The translations under genes and the position numbers were made by a program. The notes beneath the pieces are model-generated. The model worked only from the letters and a program-made list of their open reading frames with translations. It ran no database searches and had not been told where the DNA came from. Source: Megalonaias nervosa (lineage: Eukaryota > Mollusca > Bivalvia > Unionida > Unionidae). Taken from it: a DNA stretch of 64,000 nucleotides. The DNA lies in assembly GCA_016617855.1 (NCBI GenBank), contig JAECUM010033610.1:1-64000 (forward strand), written 5' to 3'. Shown here in pieces: positions 14,402 to 24,046 of the stretch; positions within the stretch are counted from its first letter, which is position 1, and each line of letters begins with the position of its first letter.

Positions 14402-15062
14402 CCTCCTCCTCTTCGGTTCTAATACTGTCAGAGCAAATAAAAGAAAATCGATCTGTACCCCTTAAAATCTTTGTTTCATTCAAGCCACTCACAAAACGAC
14501 TTCTAGAACGTGTAAAACGTCTACTTCAGTTTACATGGTGAATGTAAAGCGTTAAAGTCCCAATCCCTAGAAGAGACACCGGCTGCATTTATTATGGAAG
14601 TACTGGAATATATTTGAATGAATCTAAACGGCAGGGTTGGATGTAAACGTTTTTTTTACTCGTTAAAATATATGTATAAGAAATATGCTACTAAAGAGAT
14701 CCAGAACAGATAATTTACCTGTAACGACACATGCAACTAATTTGCTGTAGTAATAATATTACTAAAACCAATAATGTGTCAAGCATTTTTATTTTTGGTA
14801 GAAAATGTGGCGTGGATTAAACCGTATAAGAGAAAATTAAATTAGAGGAAAGAATTTTTGAGACTTGGAACATTTGTAAATTAATTAAAAATTTGTATTC
14901 TCAGTTTTTTTCCCTTTATCGTTTCAGATTGAAACATTTGAAACGGAAACCTTCATTTGCCGAGCATATAGAAGAATTACTTTTCCTCAGTCATGTTCTT
15001 TTTCTATTCACACACCTACCCTTATTGCTTTTTTAAACTGAGAATACTCTTTCTAGATTTGT
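14402..15062. other. Intergenic, nothing recognised
   Basis: AT-rich sequence without a supported feature. Confidence 0.55.
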
Positions 15063-15072
15063 ACTCTCTCTC

Positions 15073-15169
<97 letters not shown>
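15063..15169. repeat. Compound (TC)n(AC)n microsatellite
   Basis: About 34 TC units switch directly to about 19 AC units. The same compound order recurs at 45650-45734. Confidence 0.97.
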
Positions 15170-15195
15170 ATAAACGCACACAGAACGACATATCG

Positions 15196-15527
15196 TGCTA
15201 GTGAGTCAATCTGTTGTCAAATTTGCAATATGTTTCCCATGAATATTTCATAATTTCAAAGGTAAGTTAATATGCTGTTTACAAATGATCAATATTACTT
15301 ACTGGGCGGAATACAGCGACTTTGTATTAGTTCAAATATGTTGTCAAATTTGTAACGCATTCCCAATCAATACACCATAATTTCCAACGTAAGCTAATCT
15401 ACTGTTTACAAATTATCACAACCAGTGAGTGGGCAGAACACATCGAATTTTATATCAGTTCAAACAAAGGCAACACATGCTATTTTGAAATGATTCTCTT
15501 TGGAAATACTCATATGTTTGTTTCTTT

Positions 15528-15573
<46 letters not shown>

Positions 15574-15775
15574 ACTCATGCATATACGCACACACAGAAA
15601 CACAACTCTTGCTTGTGAAACAATGTTGTCAAATTTGTAACTATTTTCCCATCAGTATACCATAATTTCACAGTTAAGCTAATTTACTGTTTACACATTT
15701 TTAGTGTCATTGAGCTGGCAGAGCACATCGAATTTTACGTCAGTTCAAGCAAAGGCAACACGTCCTAACATTGTT
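15196..15775 (+). repeat. Three diverged copies of a ~140 bp repeat
   Basis: Copies lie at about 15210-15335, 15338-15480 and 15627-15775. Each carries TTGTCAAATTTG, then TTCCCAT/TTCCCAA, then CATAATTTC, then TACTGTTTACA (or GCTGTTTACA), then a GGCGGAA/GGCAGA motif. Copies 2 and 3 are the most alike and share AGCACATCGAATTTT-type ends. A (TC)n run and an (AC)-rich stretch separate copies 2 and 3. No coding potential is visible. Confidence 0.8.
15532..15570. repeat. (TC)n microsatellite
   Basis: About 19 TC units between copies 2 and 3 of the local tandem repeat. Confidence 0.96.
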
Positions 15776-16394
15776 TTGTAAAGACTCTTCAAAATTCAAA
15801 TATGTCTGCTTCTCACTCACTCTCCTCCTCGCCCCTCTCTCTGTTGCGAGTTTTGATCATGCTCTCGTGAGTTAAGACCATTGTCATGGCTGGTTCGGGC
15901 GTGAAGTATGTTCCGGGGCTTCAGGAAAACCCAAGGCAAAGTAAAGAAAAGTAAACAAAATCTGTACGCACAATTGTACAGTCACATCTCATTTGAAAGT
16001 TGATCATCGTTTTAAACTTGCCCACGTGTATTTGATATTATGCTTACTTTCAGTAAATAGGCAAATGTGATCTTGCTTTGGTGCCTTCTAAGAACCTCAA
16101 TGCACTTTTGAAATTTTGAAACCCCTCCAACACTTTACCTGTTCCGGCCAGATTGCACAATTCATAGGGTTAGAAACCGATGTCACTGCTTCAATAAACA
16201 TTTGTTTTGATTATGTTGGCGCAATAAACAGACTTTTCACCTAGATTTACATTTTTCAATGTCAACGTCAACTGAAAACTTACTCACATTATCCGTACAG
16301 ATTTAATTTAAATAATGTTACACGAGTTAGTGTGGGGGAGGTTGAGTGACTGGGGTTACCCTTCTAGGGTTGATAGTGTTTCTTCTGCCTCGAG
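15776..16394. other. Intergenic, nothing recognised
   Basis: Slightly more GC-balanced sequence. A stretch near 15840-15955 has a vague SINE look but no clear A and B boxes. Confidence 0.5.
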
Positions 16395-16424
16395 CATATA
16401 TTTTTAAGATTAAATATAAATCAG

Positions 16425-16546
<122 letters not shown>

Positions 16547-16884
16547 GCTATTTCAGAGCCGGACTTTTTCTCAGCAAAATCCCAGCCGTACGAAGATTAA
16601 ATAATCCGTCCCTAATACCACAATAGAGAAGGGGGACGATATAGGGACAATGGGAAAATACATTACAGACCCCCCTGGGACGATATGGGGACAAAATTTA
16701 TAGAGACAAAAGGTTGGGACTATATAGGGACAATAGGAATGAAAGAGGTGGGGTGACTTCACGGTACTGGCAACTAGCAACACTGTTTTAAGTGGCTGAT
16801 CTAAATACGAGTGGCTACCCTAGGTAAAGACAGTTTCAATAGAGGATAGAGACATATGCATAGACGACACAATCATAGATTGAC

Positions 16885-16885
16885 G

Positions 16886-16980
<95 letters not shown>
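16885..16980. repeat. (GA)n microsatellite
   Basis: About 47 GA units forming the right arm of the foldback. Confidence 0.97.
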
Positions 16981-16982
<2 letters not shown>

Positions 16983-17140
16983 CTAATTTATATTTAATCT
17001 TAAAAATATATACTGACGAACATCAATCTATCATACCTAAATTATATAATAGACTAAAAAAAATTAGGCAAGACAGAGTAAATTTTCGAGGCAATGGAGA
17101 TACCCATTACACATCAATTATACAATCGATTAAAATATTT

Positions 17141-17782
17141 TTAGACAGGAAAGAATAAATCTTTTCGAGGCATATGAAGTGGCCCTGAATAGGGCCTTTG
17201 GTTCTTCTTCTTCTATTTTCTCCACTTCTTCCACCAGTTCCTCACTTTTCCAATGATTCCTTTCTTCTTCGTTTCCTCCTCTGGAATCCAGTCTGGATGT
17301 CCCATTGCTCTAAATGTTTCCTGCATCATTATCTAATTGTTGTTAAGTCTGTCAAAGTCCTCTTTCTTCTTTTTGTTTTCTTTGTCCTTTCTCTATTTTG
17401 CCCATGTCTCTTTAATCTTCTTCACTTCTTCTTCTAATACCTTTTTCATCATGTCTTTGGCGTTTTTTCACTGGTCTAAGCCCCGTTTGACAAAAGACCA
17501 CTCTGTCAAATTGAATATATCTTCCAAAATGCACCTCACTCTGATGACAACATCAAGGGCCTCCTTTAAGGTGCCTACTCTTACATATTTAGGTTGGATG
17601 AAACCTCTTAACTTCTCAACTTGTTCTTCTCTCGTGCCTAGCACTTGATCCCTGGCTACTTTCAGGCTGTTCGCATAGTCTAGGCTACCTGGAAACCTCC
17701 ATTCCTGTTGAAGCCTTTCCACCACATAGGCTCCATCCACCATCCAGTACCAACTGTGTTTAAACTCGTTAAACACGTTCAT
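17141..17782 (-). pseudogene. Element 1 accessory gene A, unknown function, broken by stops
   Basis: I do not recognise this gene. One reading frame runs from ATG 17782 to TAA 17141-17143 (about 213 codons) with no frameshift but at least four in-frame stops; the first ends a 104-codon open segment at 17468. The N-terminal half is mixed (Trp/Tyr-rich start, then an EEQVEKLRGF-type helix). The C-terminal half is strongly Lys/Glu-rich and probably helical, ending in a Trp/Lys patch (NWWKKW). It lies directly behind promoter module P1 and is the leftmost recognisable gene of Element 1. Conservation of one frame across the stops argues for a former real gene. Confidence 0.6.
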
Positions 17783-17804
17783 TTGGAAAGGAGTTGACTA
17801 GTCA

Positions 17805-17875
17805 AAGCGGGTAGCCAGACTGACGAGCGCTCCGCTTTATATCCGTGGAGCACGGACGTGAAGGAAAACATTCCT
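17805..17875 (-). promoter_or_regulatory. Element 1 promoter-like module P1
   Basis: On the minus strand the order is CACGTCCGTGCT, then GATATAAAG (TATA box at 17836-17841), then GTCAGTCTGGCTACCC. The A of the TCAGT initiator-like motif is about 20 bases after the first T of the TATA box. The module stands 25-90 bases before the ATG at 17782 and closely matches P2 and P3. Confidence 0.65.
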
Positions 17876-17894
17876 TACACTCACTTCACACCAT

Positions 17895-18186
17895 ATATAC
17901 TATCCAAACAAACGAGCGCGAACGCATAAAACACAGTATATCTACTATCCACACAAACGGACGCGAACGCATAAAACACACATTAAACTATCCACACAGA
18001 AGGGAAGAGAAGAAAAAACACCGTATTTACTATCCACACAAACGGACCAGAACGCATTAAACACACACTCTACTATCCACACAGAAGGGAAGAGAAGAAA
18101 GAACACACCATTTACACTATCCACACAAACGAACGAGAACGCATAAAACACACTCTACTATCCACACAAATGTACGCGAATTCATT

Positions 18187-18190
<4 letters not shown>
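17895..18190. repeat. ~43 bp minisatellite, about seven units
   Basis: Units begin CTATCCACACAAACG or CTATCCACACAGAAG, continue GAACGCATAAAACACA or GAAGAGAAGAAA, and end in a short variable spacer. Two unit types (AACG and AGAAGGG) alternate in part. The repeat lies between genes A and B of Element 1, just upstream of P1, and yields meaningless repetitive frames on both strands. Confidence 0.9.

Positions 18191-18222
<32 letters not shown>
18188..18222. repeat. (CA)n microsatellite
   Basis: About 17 CA units continue from the last minisatellite unit. Confidence 0.95.
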
Positions 18223-18228
<6 letters not shown>

Positions 18229-18366
18229 TATCAATAAAGGAGTGAGTGTTTATAGTCACACTACTTTACATTCACACAAATTGGCAAGTTGAATAGTGTC
18301 TCTTTTCTAGAGATCTTCTTAGCCCTGAGAAAGGCTGTTTTTCCTTCGAACTCCAATTACACCTGG

Positions 18367-18854
18367 TTAATGATGGCACCTCCCAAGGCGGGCACCACAC
18401 AAATATCTCCTACTCCTATCTTGCTCCCAATTCAGTGTTGTTCTTGGGAGTGTAGTGGGGGATTGAGTTTCTTTACTCTCCCAATCTTCCGTCTCTGGGA
18501 GAGTGAAGGCCTCCCTCCTTCTCCTATACCACACCCGTGGATGATGAAGTTGTGGTGCTGGTAGTGGCTGTGATAATAGTAGAGGTTGTGGTGCTGGTAG
18601 TGGTTGTGGTGCTGGTTGTCGTGCTGGTACTGGCTGTGGAGGCGTCCTTACCTCAGGTTTCACATTACACACAGGACTTAGCATGAGGTGAGGCAGGATC
18701 CTTTCCTCCTTCTCTTTCTTCTTTTTCCTCCTCTCTTCCTCCTCTTTTATTCTGGCTCCCTCCTGCAGTGCCTCCATAGCCAGCTCATCTAAAGGCGCCC
18801 GGCATATTCCAGGTGCAATTAGAGTTCTAAAAGCTTGGCAATTCTGTTACTCAT
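18367..18854 (-). pseudogene. Element 1 accessory gene B, proline-rich protein, frameshifted
   Basis: ATG 18854 opens a short frame (MSNRIAKLLEL) that ends quickly. A neighbouring frame continues from about 18830 to TGA at 18367, giving an open 136-codon stretch. That part has a Glu/Lys/Arg-rich, coiled-coil-like segment (EEEERRKKKKEKEE), a long Pro/Gln/Ala repeat of QPLPAP-type units, and a basic tail. One frameshift near the N terminus is the simplest explanation. It sits directly behind promoter module P2. Low-complexity proline repeats are common in viral accessory proteins; no function can be assigned. Confidence 0.6.
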
Positions 18855-18875
18855 TTTCAGTATTGATACGTCAAC

Positions 18876-18950
18876 GATGGGTAGCCAGACTGACGATGGC
18901 GCAGTTTATATACTTGAAGCACGGACGTGAAGGAAAACACCCCTGACACC
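18876..18950 (-). promoter_or_regulatory. Element 1 promoter-like module P2
   Basis: On the minus strand: CACGTCCGTGCTTCAAG, TATATAAAC (TATA box, 18905-18912), then CGTCAGTCTGGCTACCCATC. Spacing and flanks match P1, including GTGTTTTCCTTCACGTCCG upstream. It stands about 25 bases before the ATG of gene B at 18854. Confidence 0.7.
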
Positions 18951-19247
18951 AAAACTTACAATCCCCTTATCATAACCAAAAAAACATGAAACGAGTGGAC
19001 CTAAAAGAAGCATTCACGTTGACTTTTTTTACTTTTAAACACGGACACACACTATCGGACAAGATAGATAAACGAAGTGTGGATTTTTTCTGACAAATGA
19101 AACGAAGTGCTTATAGACACACTTCAATTTTTTAACATATTAAACATACAATTTTTTCACAATTGAATCAGTATGTCCTTTCTAGATCATTGGGGGTAGC
19201 CATGAAAAGGGACGTTGTTTTTGTTGACGGGGAGTGATGGCAATCTT
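18951..19247. other. Element 1 intergenic spacer
   Basis: AT-rich sequence between the end of gene C (19248) and module P2, with no recognisable ORF. It probably holds the 3' end of gene C and upstream control sequence of gene B. Confidence 0.5.
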
Positions 19248-19635
19248 TTACTGTCTACGATTGCGTCCCCGTGTGGCGGGAGGCTTTCCTAGTGGATACG
19301 GTCCGCTTCTGCGAGAAGAGAAGGAGAACTCCTTGATATCTACTCGGCAGTCGACAAAACCTCTGTCTGGTTCCTGCTGTTGTTGCTGCTGCTGTTGTTG
19401 CTGTTCTCTCTGCTGCTTCTGAAGTCTATACTTCTCTGACCATTCTTCTTGTTCTTTCTTGATTTCTTCTCTGAAGAGTTCTTCTATCAGGTCTTCGGTC
19501 ACTTTTAACATTCTGACATTCTGTATCTCTTCAGGCTTTGGTATCAGGTTTTGCCTGACACGGTGTAAATTCACGTAAGCTTCGTTCAGCTAAGCTAGTC
19601 TGAAAGGCATGTTCATAGGTGGACGAGTCAACCAT
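19248..19635 (-). pseudogene. Element 1 accessory gene C, Gln-rich coiled-coil protein, frameshifted
   Basis: ATG 19635 follows module P3 immediately. The first ~17 codons are in one frame; the rest (about 19574-19248, 108 codons without an ATG of its own) is in another, so one frameshift near 19585 is inferred. The body has a Glu/Lys-rich helix (IEELFREEIKKEQEEW), a poly-Gln tract of ten residues encoded by a CTG/TTG repeat, and an Arg-rich C terminus. The poly-Gln length may be microsatellite expansion after integration. Function unknown. Confidence 0.6.
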
Positions 19636-19715
19636 GGATGGCCAGACTGGAGATTGACTCGATTTATATGGTTTAAACGCGGACGCGATAGAAAACACCC
19701 CTACTGGGTCTTTGT
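19635..19715 (-). promoter_or_regulatory. Element 1 promoter-like module P3
   Basis: On the minus strand: GTGTTTTCTATCGCGTCCG, then CCATATAAATCG (TATA box, 19663-19668), then CTCCAGTCTGGCCATCC running directly into the ATG of gene C. It is more diverged than P1 and P2 but keeps order and spacing (about 20 bases from TATA to the CAGT core). Confidence 0.6.
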
Positions 19716-19874
19716 TGGATATGATAGCTAATGTCATGGTGAGGGATAAAGAGAAGCCAAAGAGCATATATTCACGGTGGGGTTTTCTTGAAAACAAACG
19801 ACAGACACATTTTGTCAAAACACAACATTTTTTTTTTCAAACAAACAACTAACAACTAACAATTAACAATAACA

Positions 19875-20440
19875 TCAAACAAACATTTTTTGACAAGGTT
19901 GACAACGTTGTGAAATCATGTTAGATTTCCACTGATGGAAATCATGCGGCCATTGATGTACACTACGTTTCCTAGCTAAAGACAAAAGATGGCCATAATG
20001 GTCACAAAACCATCGATCTACTTTCTCATCGTTTCTAGAAGAGTTAGGATCAAAATAAGTCATTAAATGTTCTAAAGGATATCCAAGACTGCGTTGATGA
20101 AGAAAATATACAGAATATTATCCACACACAATGGAATCTGTGACTGTAATTTCACATTATTGAATCGTGTCGTCTGGGCATTTCTTCTCATAAAGTCGAT
20201 GATGTCGTCGTTCAAAGGGGGTAATCCATACGAATCAAAATACTCCACACAATCCTCTTTAGGGAAGTAAACGGCGACCTAGTGGGTTCCTGGGAGATGA
20301 CTGTAGTCGGTGTTGATGCCATATACTTGATGGTCTTGAGGTTTGCGATGAGGCAGTTCATCTTTAGCACACACGACAGGATTCCAAGAAGCAGTGTACA
20401 AACTGTCGTTCAAAAGGAAATAAAGTTCCCATGTATCCAT
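19875..20440 (-). pseudogene. Element 1 adenain-like cysteine protease, broken
   Basis: Resembles the adenovirus-type maturation protease (C5 family) carried by Mavericks and adintoviruses, which cleaves virion precursors during assembly. From ATG 20440 the frame shows the His box PGTH, followed by an in-frame TAG (about 20279-20281) where the family normally has Trp. It then reads VEYFDSYGLPP (acidic-residue box), then FMRRNA, FNNVKLQSQ and PLCVDN around the expected nucleophile Cys; the usual Gly-Gln after that Cys is not kept. A frame change follows near 20070. The C-terminal part (LMTYFDPNSSRNDEKVDRWF) is open to 19875. The start overlaps the end of the upstream gene by about 30 bases. 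A diverged copy lies at 54450-54812. Confidence 0.85.
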
Positions 20441-20965
20441 TTTTTGATTTGTTGTTTTACCACAGGTAATGATAAGTCATCAATACAATTCTGACTTTTT
20501 GTTTGAAAATCTCTGACAAGTAACCGTTTCTTTGCTTCGTCTCCACACTCTGGGCTAAGAGGACTTCGATGCGATAGATCTCTAGAGTAGTCAATGGAGG
20601 GAGAGGAACGATCACGCAAGCTTTTATACCAATCATGCAACACTTCTTCCTTCGAGATGAGACTCCAAGCCCTGTCCAGATACTCGTCCATTTTTTTCTT
20701 CTTTACTCATTATCAGACATTTATCGTGTTTAATTTGTCTGGGATGATCGTTTTGACATGAGCAGTAATCTTTCTTGACCAATTCCCTAATTTTAGCAGC
20801 CAGGTGTTTGGCAAAACAGGACACTAAATGTTGTTCTTGTTCTGGCCATCTGGACGTGACCACTATGTCCTCTTTGTTTTTGTCTGAGGGTGCTGCTTTC
20901 ACGGTATCCTCCCATTCCATTTCCAACGATTCTTTACTGTTCAAAGAGGGATAAGAGTCTTCCAT
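20410..20965 (-). pseudogene. Element 1 conserved Cys/His gene, unknown function, frameshifted
   Basis: ATG 20965 lies five bases after the major capsid stop. The first segment (20965-20633) carries CSCQNDHPRQIKHDKCLIM, a CXC...H...H...C cluster that could bind zinc and that I associate with a small protein encoded between capsid and protease genes in related elements. The reading then shifts by one near 20705. The second segment (to 20410) contains WYKSL and LSLPVVKQQIKKW and ends inside the first codons of the protease gene. Tight packing with both neighbours supports a real former gene. The function is unknown, and a virion or regulatory role is equally possible. Confidence 0.65.
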
Positions 20966-20970
20966 AGTTT

Positions 20971-22289
20971 TTAATAATCTAGAATGACTTCTCTCAAACT
21001 GTTGATTTCTATGGTATTATCGAATTCGGCACACAAGATGACGTTCACCGACTCAGCGAAAGCTTCTGCAAACTGAAGCTCCACAGGCGGTTGACCGGAT
21101 TTTATAGGATGGAAATGTCCCTCGTCGCTGCCTTGGTCTGGAGTGAAATCAAAGGCCCACAAAGTGTAACCTCCTACATAGTCTTCGTACGAAATGCCGT
21201 GACTGGTGTTGGTTCCTAGCTGTCCGGTAGCTTCGTACAGGGACAATACGATCTCAAGTGATTATTTTGGGCAAAATTAGGTTCGAAAGGTCTGGTACAC
21301 AAGGTCTTGGCATCGCGACTGACTTCGATCTTGGACACTCTCTAGTGCTTAAGCTGGAAAGGATTTTGATCGTGGGCTCCGTTCAGGGCTGCATTGCTGA
21401 CGATACCAACGATTAAACGTTTGGGTAACTGTCCTTGGAACAGATGATCTTCCATTTTGGATCGTAGTCTAGCAGCAATGGTGAAAGGTTTCATTTCTAA
21501 GCGTCGTATCGGATACTTGGCGGTCGTTATGCTCAATGTGTGACTGATGTCGTTTCCAGCTTTAGGTAACACTTCTACGTGGCGCATGTAAAGTCTGGCT
21601 TCTTGGATGATGGTTTGGTACTCGTTGGCATGAGCCATCAAATGGAAAGCGACACTGCTGAGATTTAGTCTCAGGCGAATATTTACTCCGTTCAGCAAAT
21701 ACTTGTCTTGCAAATACATGTCCAAATGCAAACGATCCATCAGTTCTAAACTACGACCTTGCAGGATTTTCTTCTGACGGTTGTTAAAGCCCACATTGTG
21801 AGGATCGTCATCTGCTGTCAGGGCTGTATCGTTGAACTTGTTCTCACCTGCGGTGTCAGGTTTCCAAACCACGCAAGCATCTAGATGAGTGTTCTTGGCC
21901 TCTTTTCCGTACGTCAAGAGATTTTCCAGGTACGCTCAGTAAGGGTAATTATTCATACTATTGCTTACTAGCGTGTTATTCAAGTACAAATCCACTTTGC
22001 TGAACAAGGAATGCATGCAATTGTTGACGGGAGCTAATCTAGCATCGGCTCCCGGATTGGTGTTATCCGTTGTGATCACTTTGAGTTTCAGGTACAAGTA
22101 ACTGCTCTTCAGATCTATGTAATCTTCGGGACGTCCTTTGATAACAAACTCGATGGGAGCTGAATCCCTCAAAGAGGAGACGGGATGAAATTCGACCTAA
22201 TGGGTTTCTTGCATCGTCATCATGATGTGTGGCATGGCAAACAGATCCAATTCAGACTTGGAACAGGCACAAGACGCTCGGTGCTTCAT
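20971..22289 (-). pseudogene. Element 1 major capsid protein (hexon-like, double jelly roll), broken
   Basis: This looks like the hexon-type capsid protein of adintovirus/Maverick elements. ATG 22289 opens a frame with stops at 22197-22199, 21936-21938 and 21342-21344, all in phase. A frameshift near 21255 then leads into the last ~91 codons, ending at 20971. Total length is about 440 codons, as expected for the family. Landmarks visible in order: an SCACSKSELD-type N terminus; SAPIEFVIKG; DLKSSYLYLKLKV; LFSKVDLYLNNTLVS; LELMDRLHLDMYLQ; MRHVEVLPKAG; IVSNAALNG; SVNVILCAEFDNTIEI. The 21936 stop is TGA in a context compatible with decay of a CpG codon. The gene follows the minor capsid peptide and has its own TATA box. 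Confidence 0.9.
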
Positions 22290-22315
22290 TTTCGTTCTTT
22301 CTTTCTCCCTGTGAT

Positions 22316-22755
22316 TTAATAATCAGAAACGGTTAAATCTCGGACGGTGTTTCTTTTCGTAGTCTTTCTAATTCTGAGGGTGTGAAGTCCTCTGAAGGGG
22401 TGTTTTCGTCGTCTCTTTCTGCCTTGTCCCTGCTGTGGTGTCAGGGAAGTAGGAATGCCTGACTCGGAAGCGTCCGGGGCATTTATAGGAGTTTCTCGTC
22501 GGTCAAAATGTCTTTGCCCGTTTGAAGCAAGACATTTTTGCCTGCTCCCAAGAAAGCTTCTTTGTGGTTTTGTTTGTCAATGATGACATTTTGGAGAAAT
22601 TCTTTGCTTTGTGTCGACGCAGTATCTTTTAAGGCGTGCAATCCCCGTGTCACAATCGGTTTTAAAACGGGGGTCACCGAACGAAAGGCTGATTTCAGCA
22701 TATCTCCTAAACCATGTCCTCGCTGTCGAGTGACTCCTTGGTACACAGGATACAT
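22316..22755 (-). pseudogene. Element 1 minor capsid peptide (pX/pVI-like), frameshifted
   Basis: ATG 22755 opens 90 intact codons starting MYPVYQGVTRQRGHGLGD. A Gly-rich RGHGLG motif is followed by an amphipathic region (LKSAFRSVTPVLKPIVTRGL). This arrangement is typical of the small hydrophobic/basic capsid-associated protein next to the hexon gene in adintovirus-like elements, related in style to adenovirus pVI/pX. The frame stops at 22483, but a neighbouring frame continues with a strongly basic stretch (GRKRRRK) to about 22316, which fits a nuclear-targeting tail. A frameshift near 22480 is therefore inferred. Confidence 0.7.
22440..22500 (-). promoter_or_regulatory. TATA element upstream of the major capsid gene
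   Basis: CTCCTATAAATGC on the minus strand (tttata at 22482-22487) is followed after about 26 bases by GAGTCAGGCA, a TCAG initiator-like motif. This is some 150-170 bases before the capsid ATG. It overlaps the end of the upstream minor capsid ORF and lacks the longer P1-P3 consensus. Confidence 0.4.
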
Positions 22756-22847
22756 GACTGACAATGGGTTAGAGGAATTGTTTTCGAAAATAGAGTTTCA
22801 CTGTGACTTTCCCTTTGGTGAATGAATATTTTGTCTCAGTTCTCCTC

Positions 22848-23644
22848 TTATGCTAATGTTGACAGTGGCAAAACACGACTTACTGACGGGCAAATAGAGA
22901 GGTTGTACAAATTCGCGTTCGTGGCAGAATCTAATTTGAAAGGAATGACAGGCAGTAACGTTACGGAGGTGTGTCCCATCACGTTGTACTCCACCACATC
23001 GAAGTACACATAGATCAAATTCAGTCCTTGGTTCATTTCTACAGGGAATCGAAAATATTTCCCAAAATCCAATTTGCCGGTAACGGCTGATATTTCGTTT
23101 CTAATCTTGATCAACTTGGGATCTCCACCCAAAATGTGATACAATTCAGGGCAAAATGTAATGGCCAATATTTTGTTCTCCGAAAATTTGATTAGTAGGC
23201 GACGAGCTATTTTATGGTACTCGAGGGTTACACTTTTTCTGGTTTTCTCCAAGGCTTTGCCAAAAACGGTATTGAATTTGGTAGGAATCGTGTTCACCAA
23301 ATGTTGACCGCTAAAATAATAGCCTGCAGGAATTGTCAACAGATAGGTGGCTCGTTTAGTTTTGGGGTCTTGTGTTTTCATAGAGTCACCTGCAGTGGTA
23401 CGTTCATCCAAAAGTTTTGTTGCACTTGCTCGTCATGAACTTCCACCTTAAAAGTGTTTTGATTTGGAAGGATATTTAGGATTTGTGGAGGGTGAATCAT
23501 TTCCACTAAAGCCACTTCCCAATGGGCTTCGTGTTCCAACTGGATGGCCTGAGGTAATTTGCCCGTGAAACAGCTTAAAGTATTGTGGAGAAACACCTCC
23601 ATGAAACTGTCGCTGGGTAATGTTAAGTAAAATTGGTTATTCAT
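22848..23644 (-). pseudogene. Element 1 penton-like vertex protein, frameshifted
   Basis: ATG 23644 overlaps the stop of the preceding ORF by four bases (ATGA). The first part starts MNNQFYLTLPSDSFMEVF and contains HWEVALVEMIHPP; the FY-TLPS and WEVALVE signatures are shared by a protein found widely in animal Maverick/adintovirus elements. I interpret it as the single-jelly-roll penton or minor capsid. The frame changes near 23385-23405. The second part (to 22848) is open and contains YYFSGQHLVNTIP, FCPELYHILGG, GLNLIYVYFDVVEY and VLPLSTLA. Apart from this single break the gene is full length (about 265 codons). Penton identity comes from family knowledge and position; the sequence alone does not prove it. 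Confidence 0.7.
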
Positions 23645-23920
23645 AATTCCAGAGTTTTAGTGTCGGAGGAGTCGCTGGAGGTTAGAGGTGTATCTAAAAG
23701 AGGATTGTTATGGTGACTGTTGGAAGTGGGGCTGATGTTGGACGCAAGGCTCCCGTTGCTTTTCCCGTTAGAGGAATATTTCATGGACCGATTGGGGAGA
23801 AGGCAACCGATGCAACTGCTGAGAAAAATGCTCCACAATTGTTTGTCTACTTGTTCCAAACTCAAATTGGCAATGGCAGCACCGATGACACAATACACCA
23901 CAAAGATTTGGCAGAAAAGA
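23641..23920 (-). CDS. Element 1 small membrane ORF, unknown
   Basis: An open frame of about 90 codons without a clear ATG contains a hydrophobic segment near its start (IFVVYCVIGAAIANLSLE), then a Cys pair and a Ser/Asn/Thr-rich tail. The stop overlaps the ATG of the penton-like gene by four bases. It may be a small single-span membrane protein. Both the start and its being a gene at all are uncertain. An ORF on the opposite strand over the same bases is probably a shadow. Confidence 0.4.
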
Positions 23921-24046
23921 CGATTTGAGTTTTAGGCATACGTTCTCTACACCACACCCACAAGGGTTGCTTTTGTAGATCTTACAAAGAACTGGTGGAA
24001 GTAGTGGTCACTGCAGTAGCTGAGGCTGTGTTGAAGGGTATGATGG

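Noticed and set aside
15840..15955. Further SINE copy
   Set aside because: Some words resemble SINE tails (CAGGAAAACCCAAGG), but A and B boxes and the shared body are missing.
16600..16760. GGGAC(A/G)ATATAGGG-type short repeats as a CRISPR-like or regulatory array
   Set aside because: Only a few irregular copies without uniform spacers; simple local duplication is enough.
16856..17158. 100-codon plus-strand ORF with an Arg-Glu repeat
   Set aside because: Almost entirely the (GA)n microsatellite; the rest is opposite the end of gene A.
17845..18151. ORFs on both strands over the minisatellite
   Set aside because: They arise from the 43 bp repeat read in all frames and encode no natural protein.
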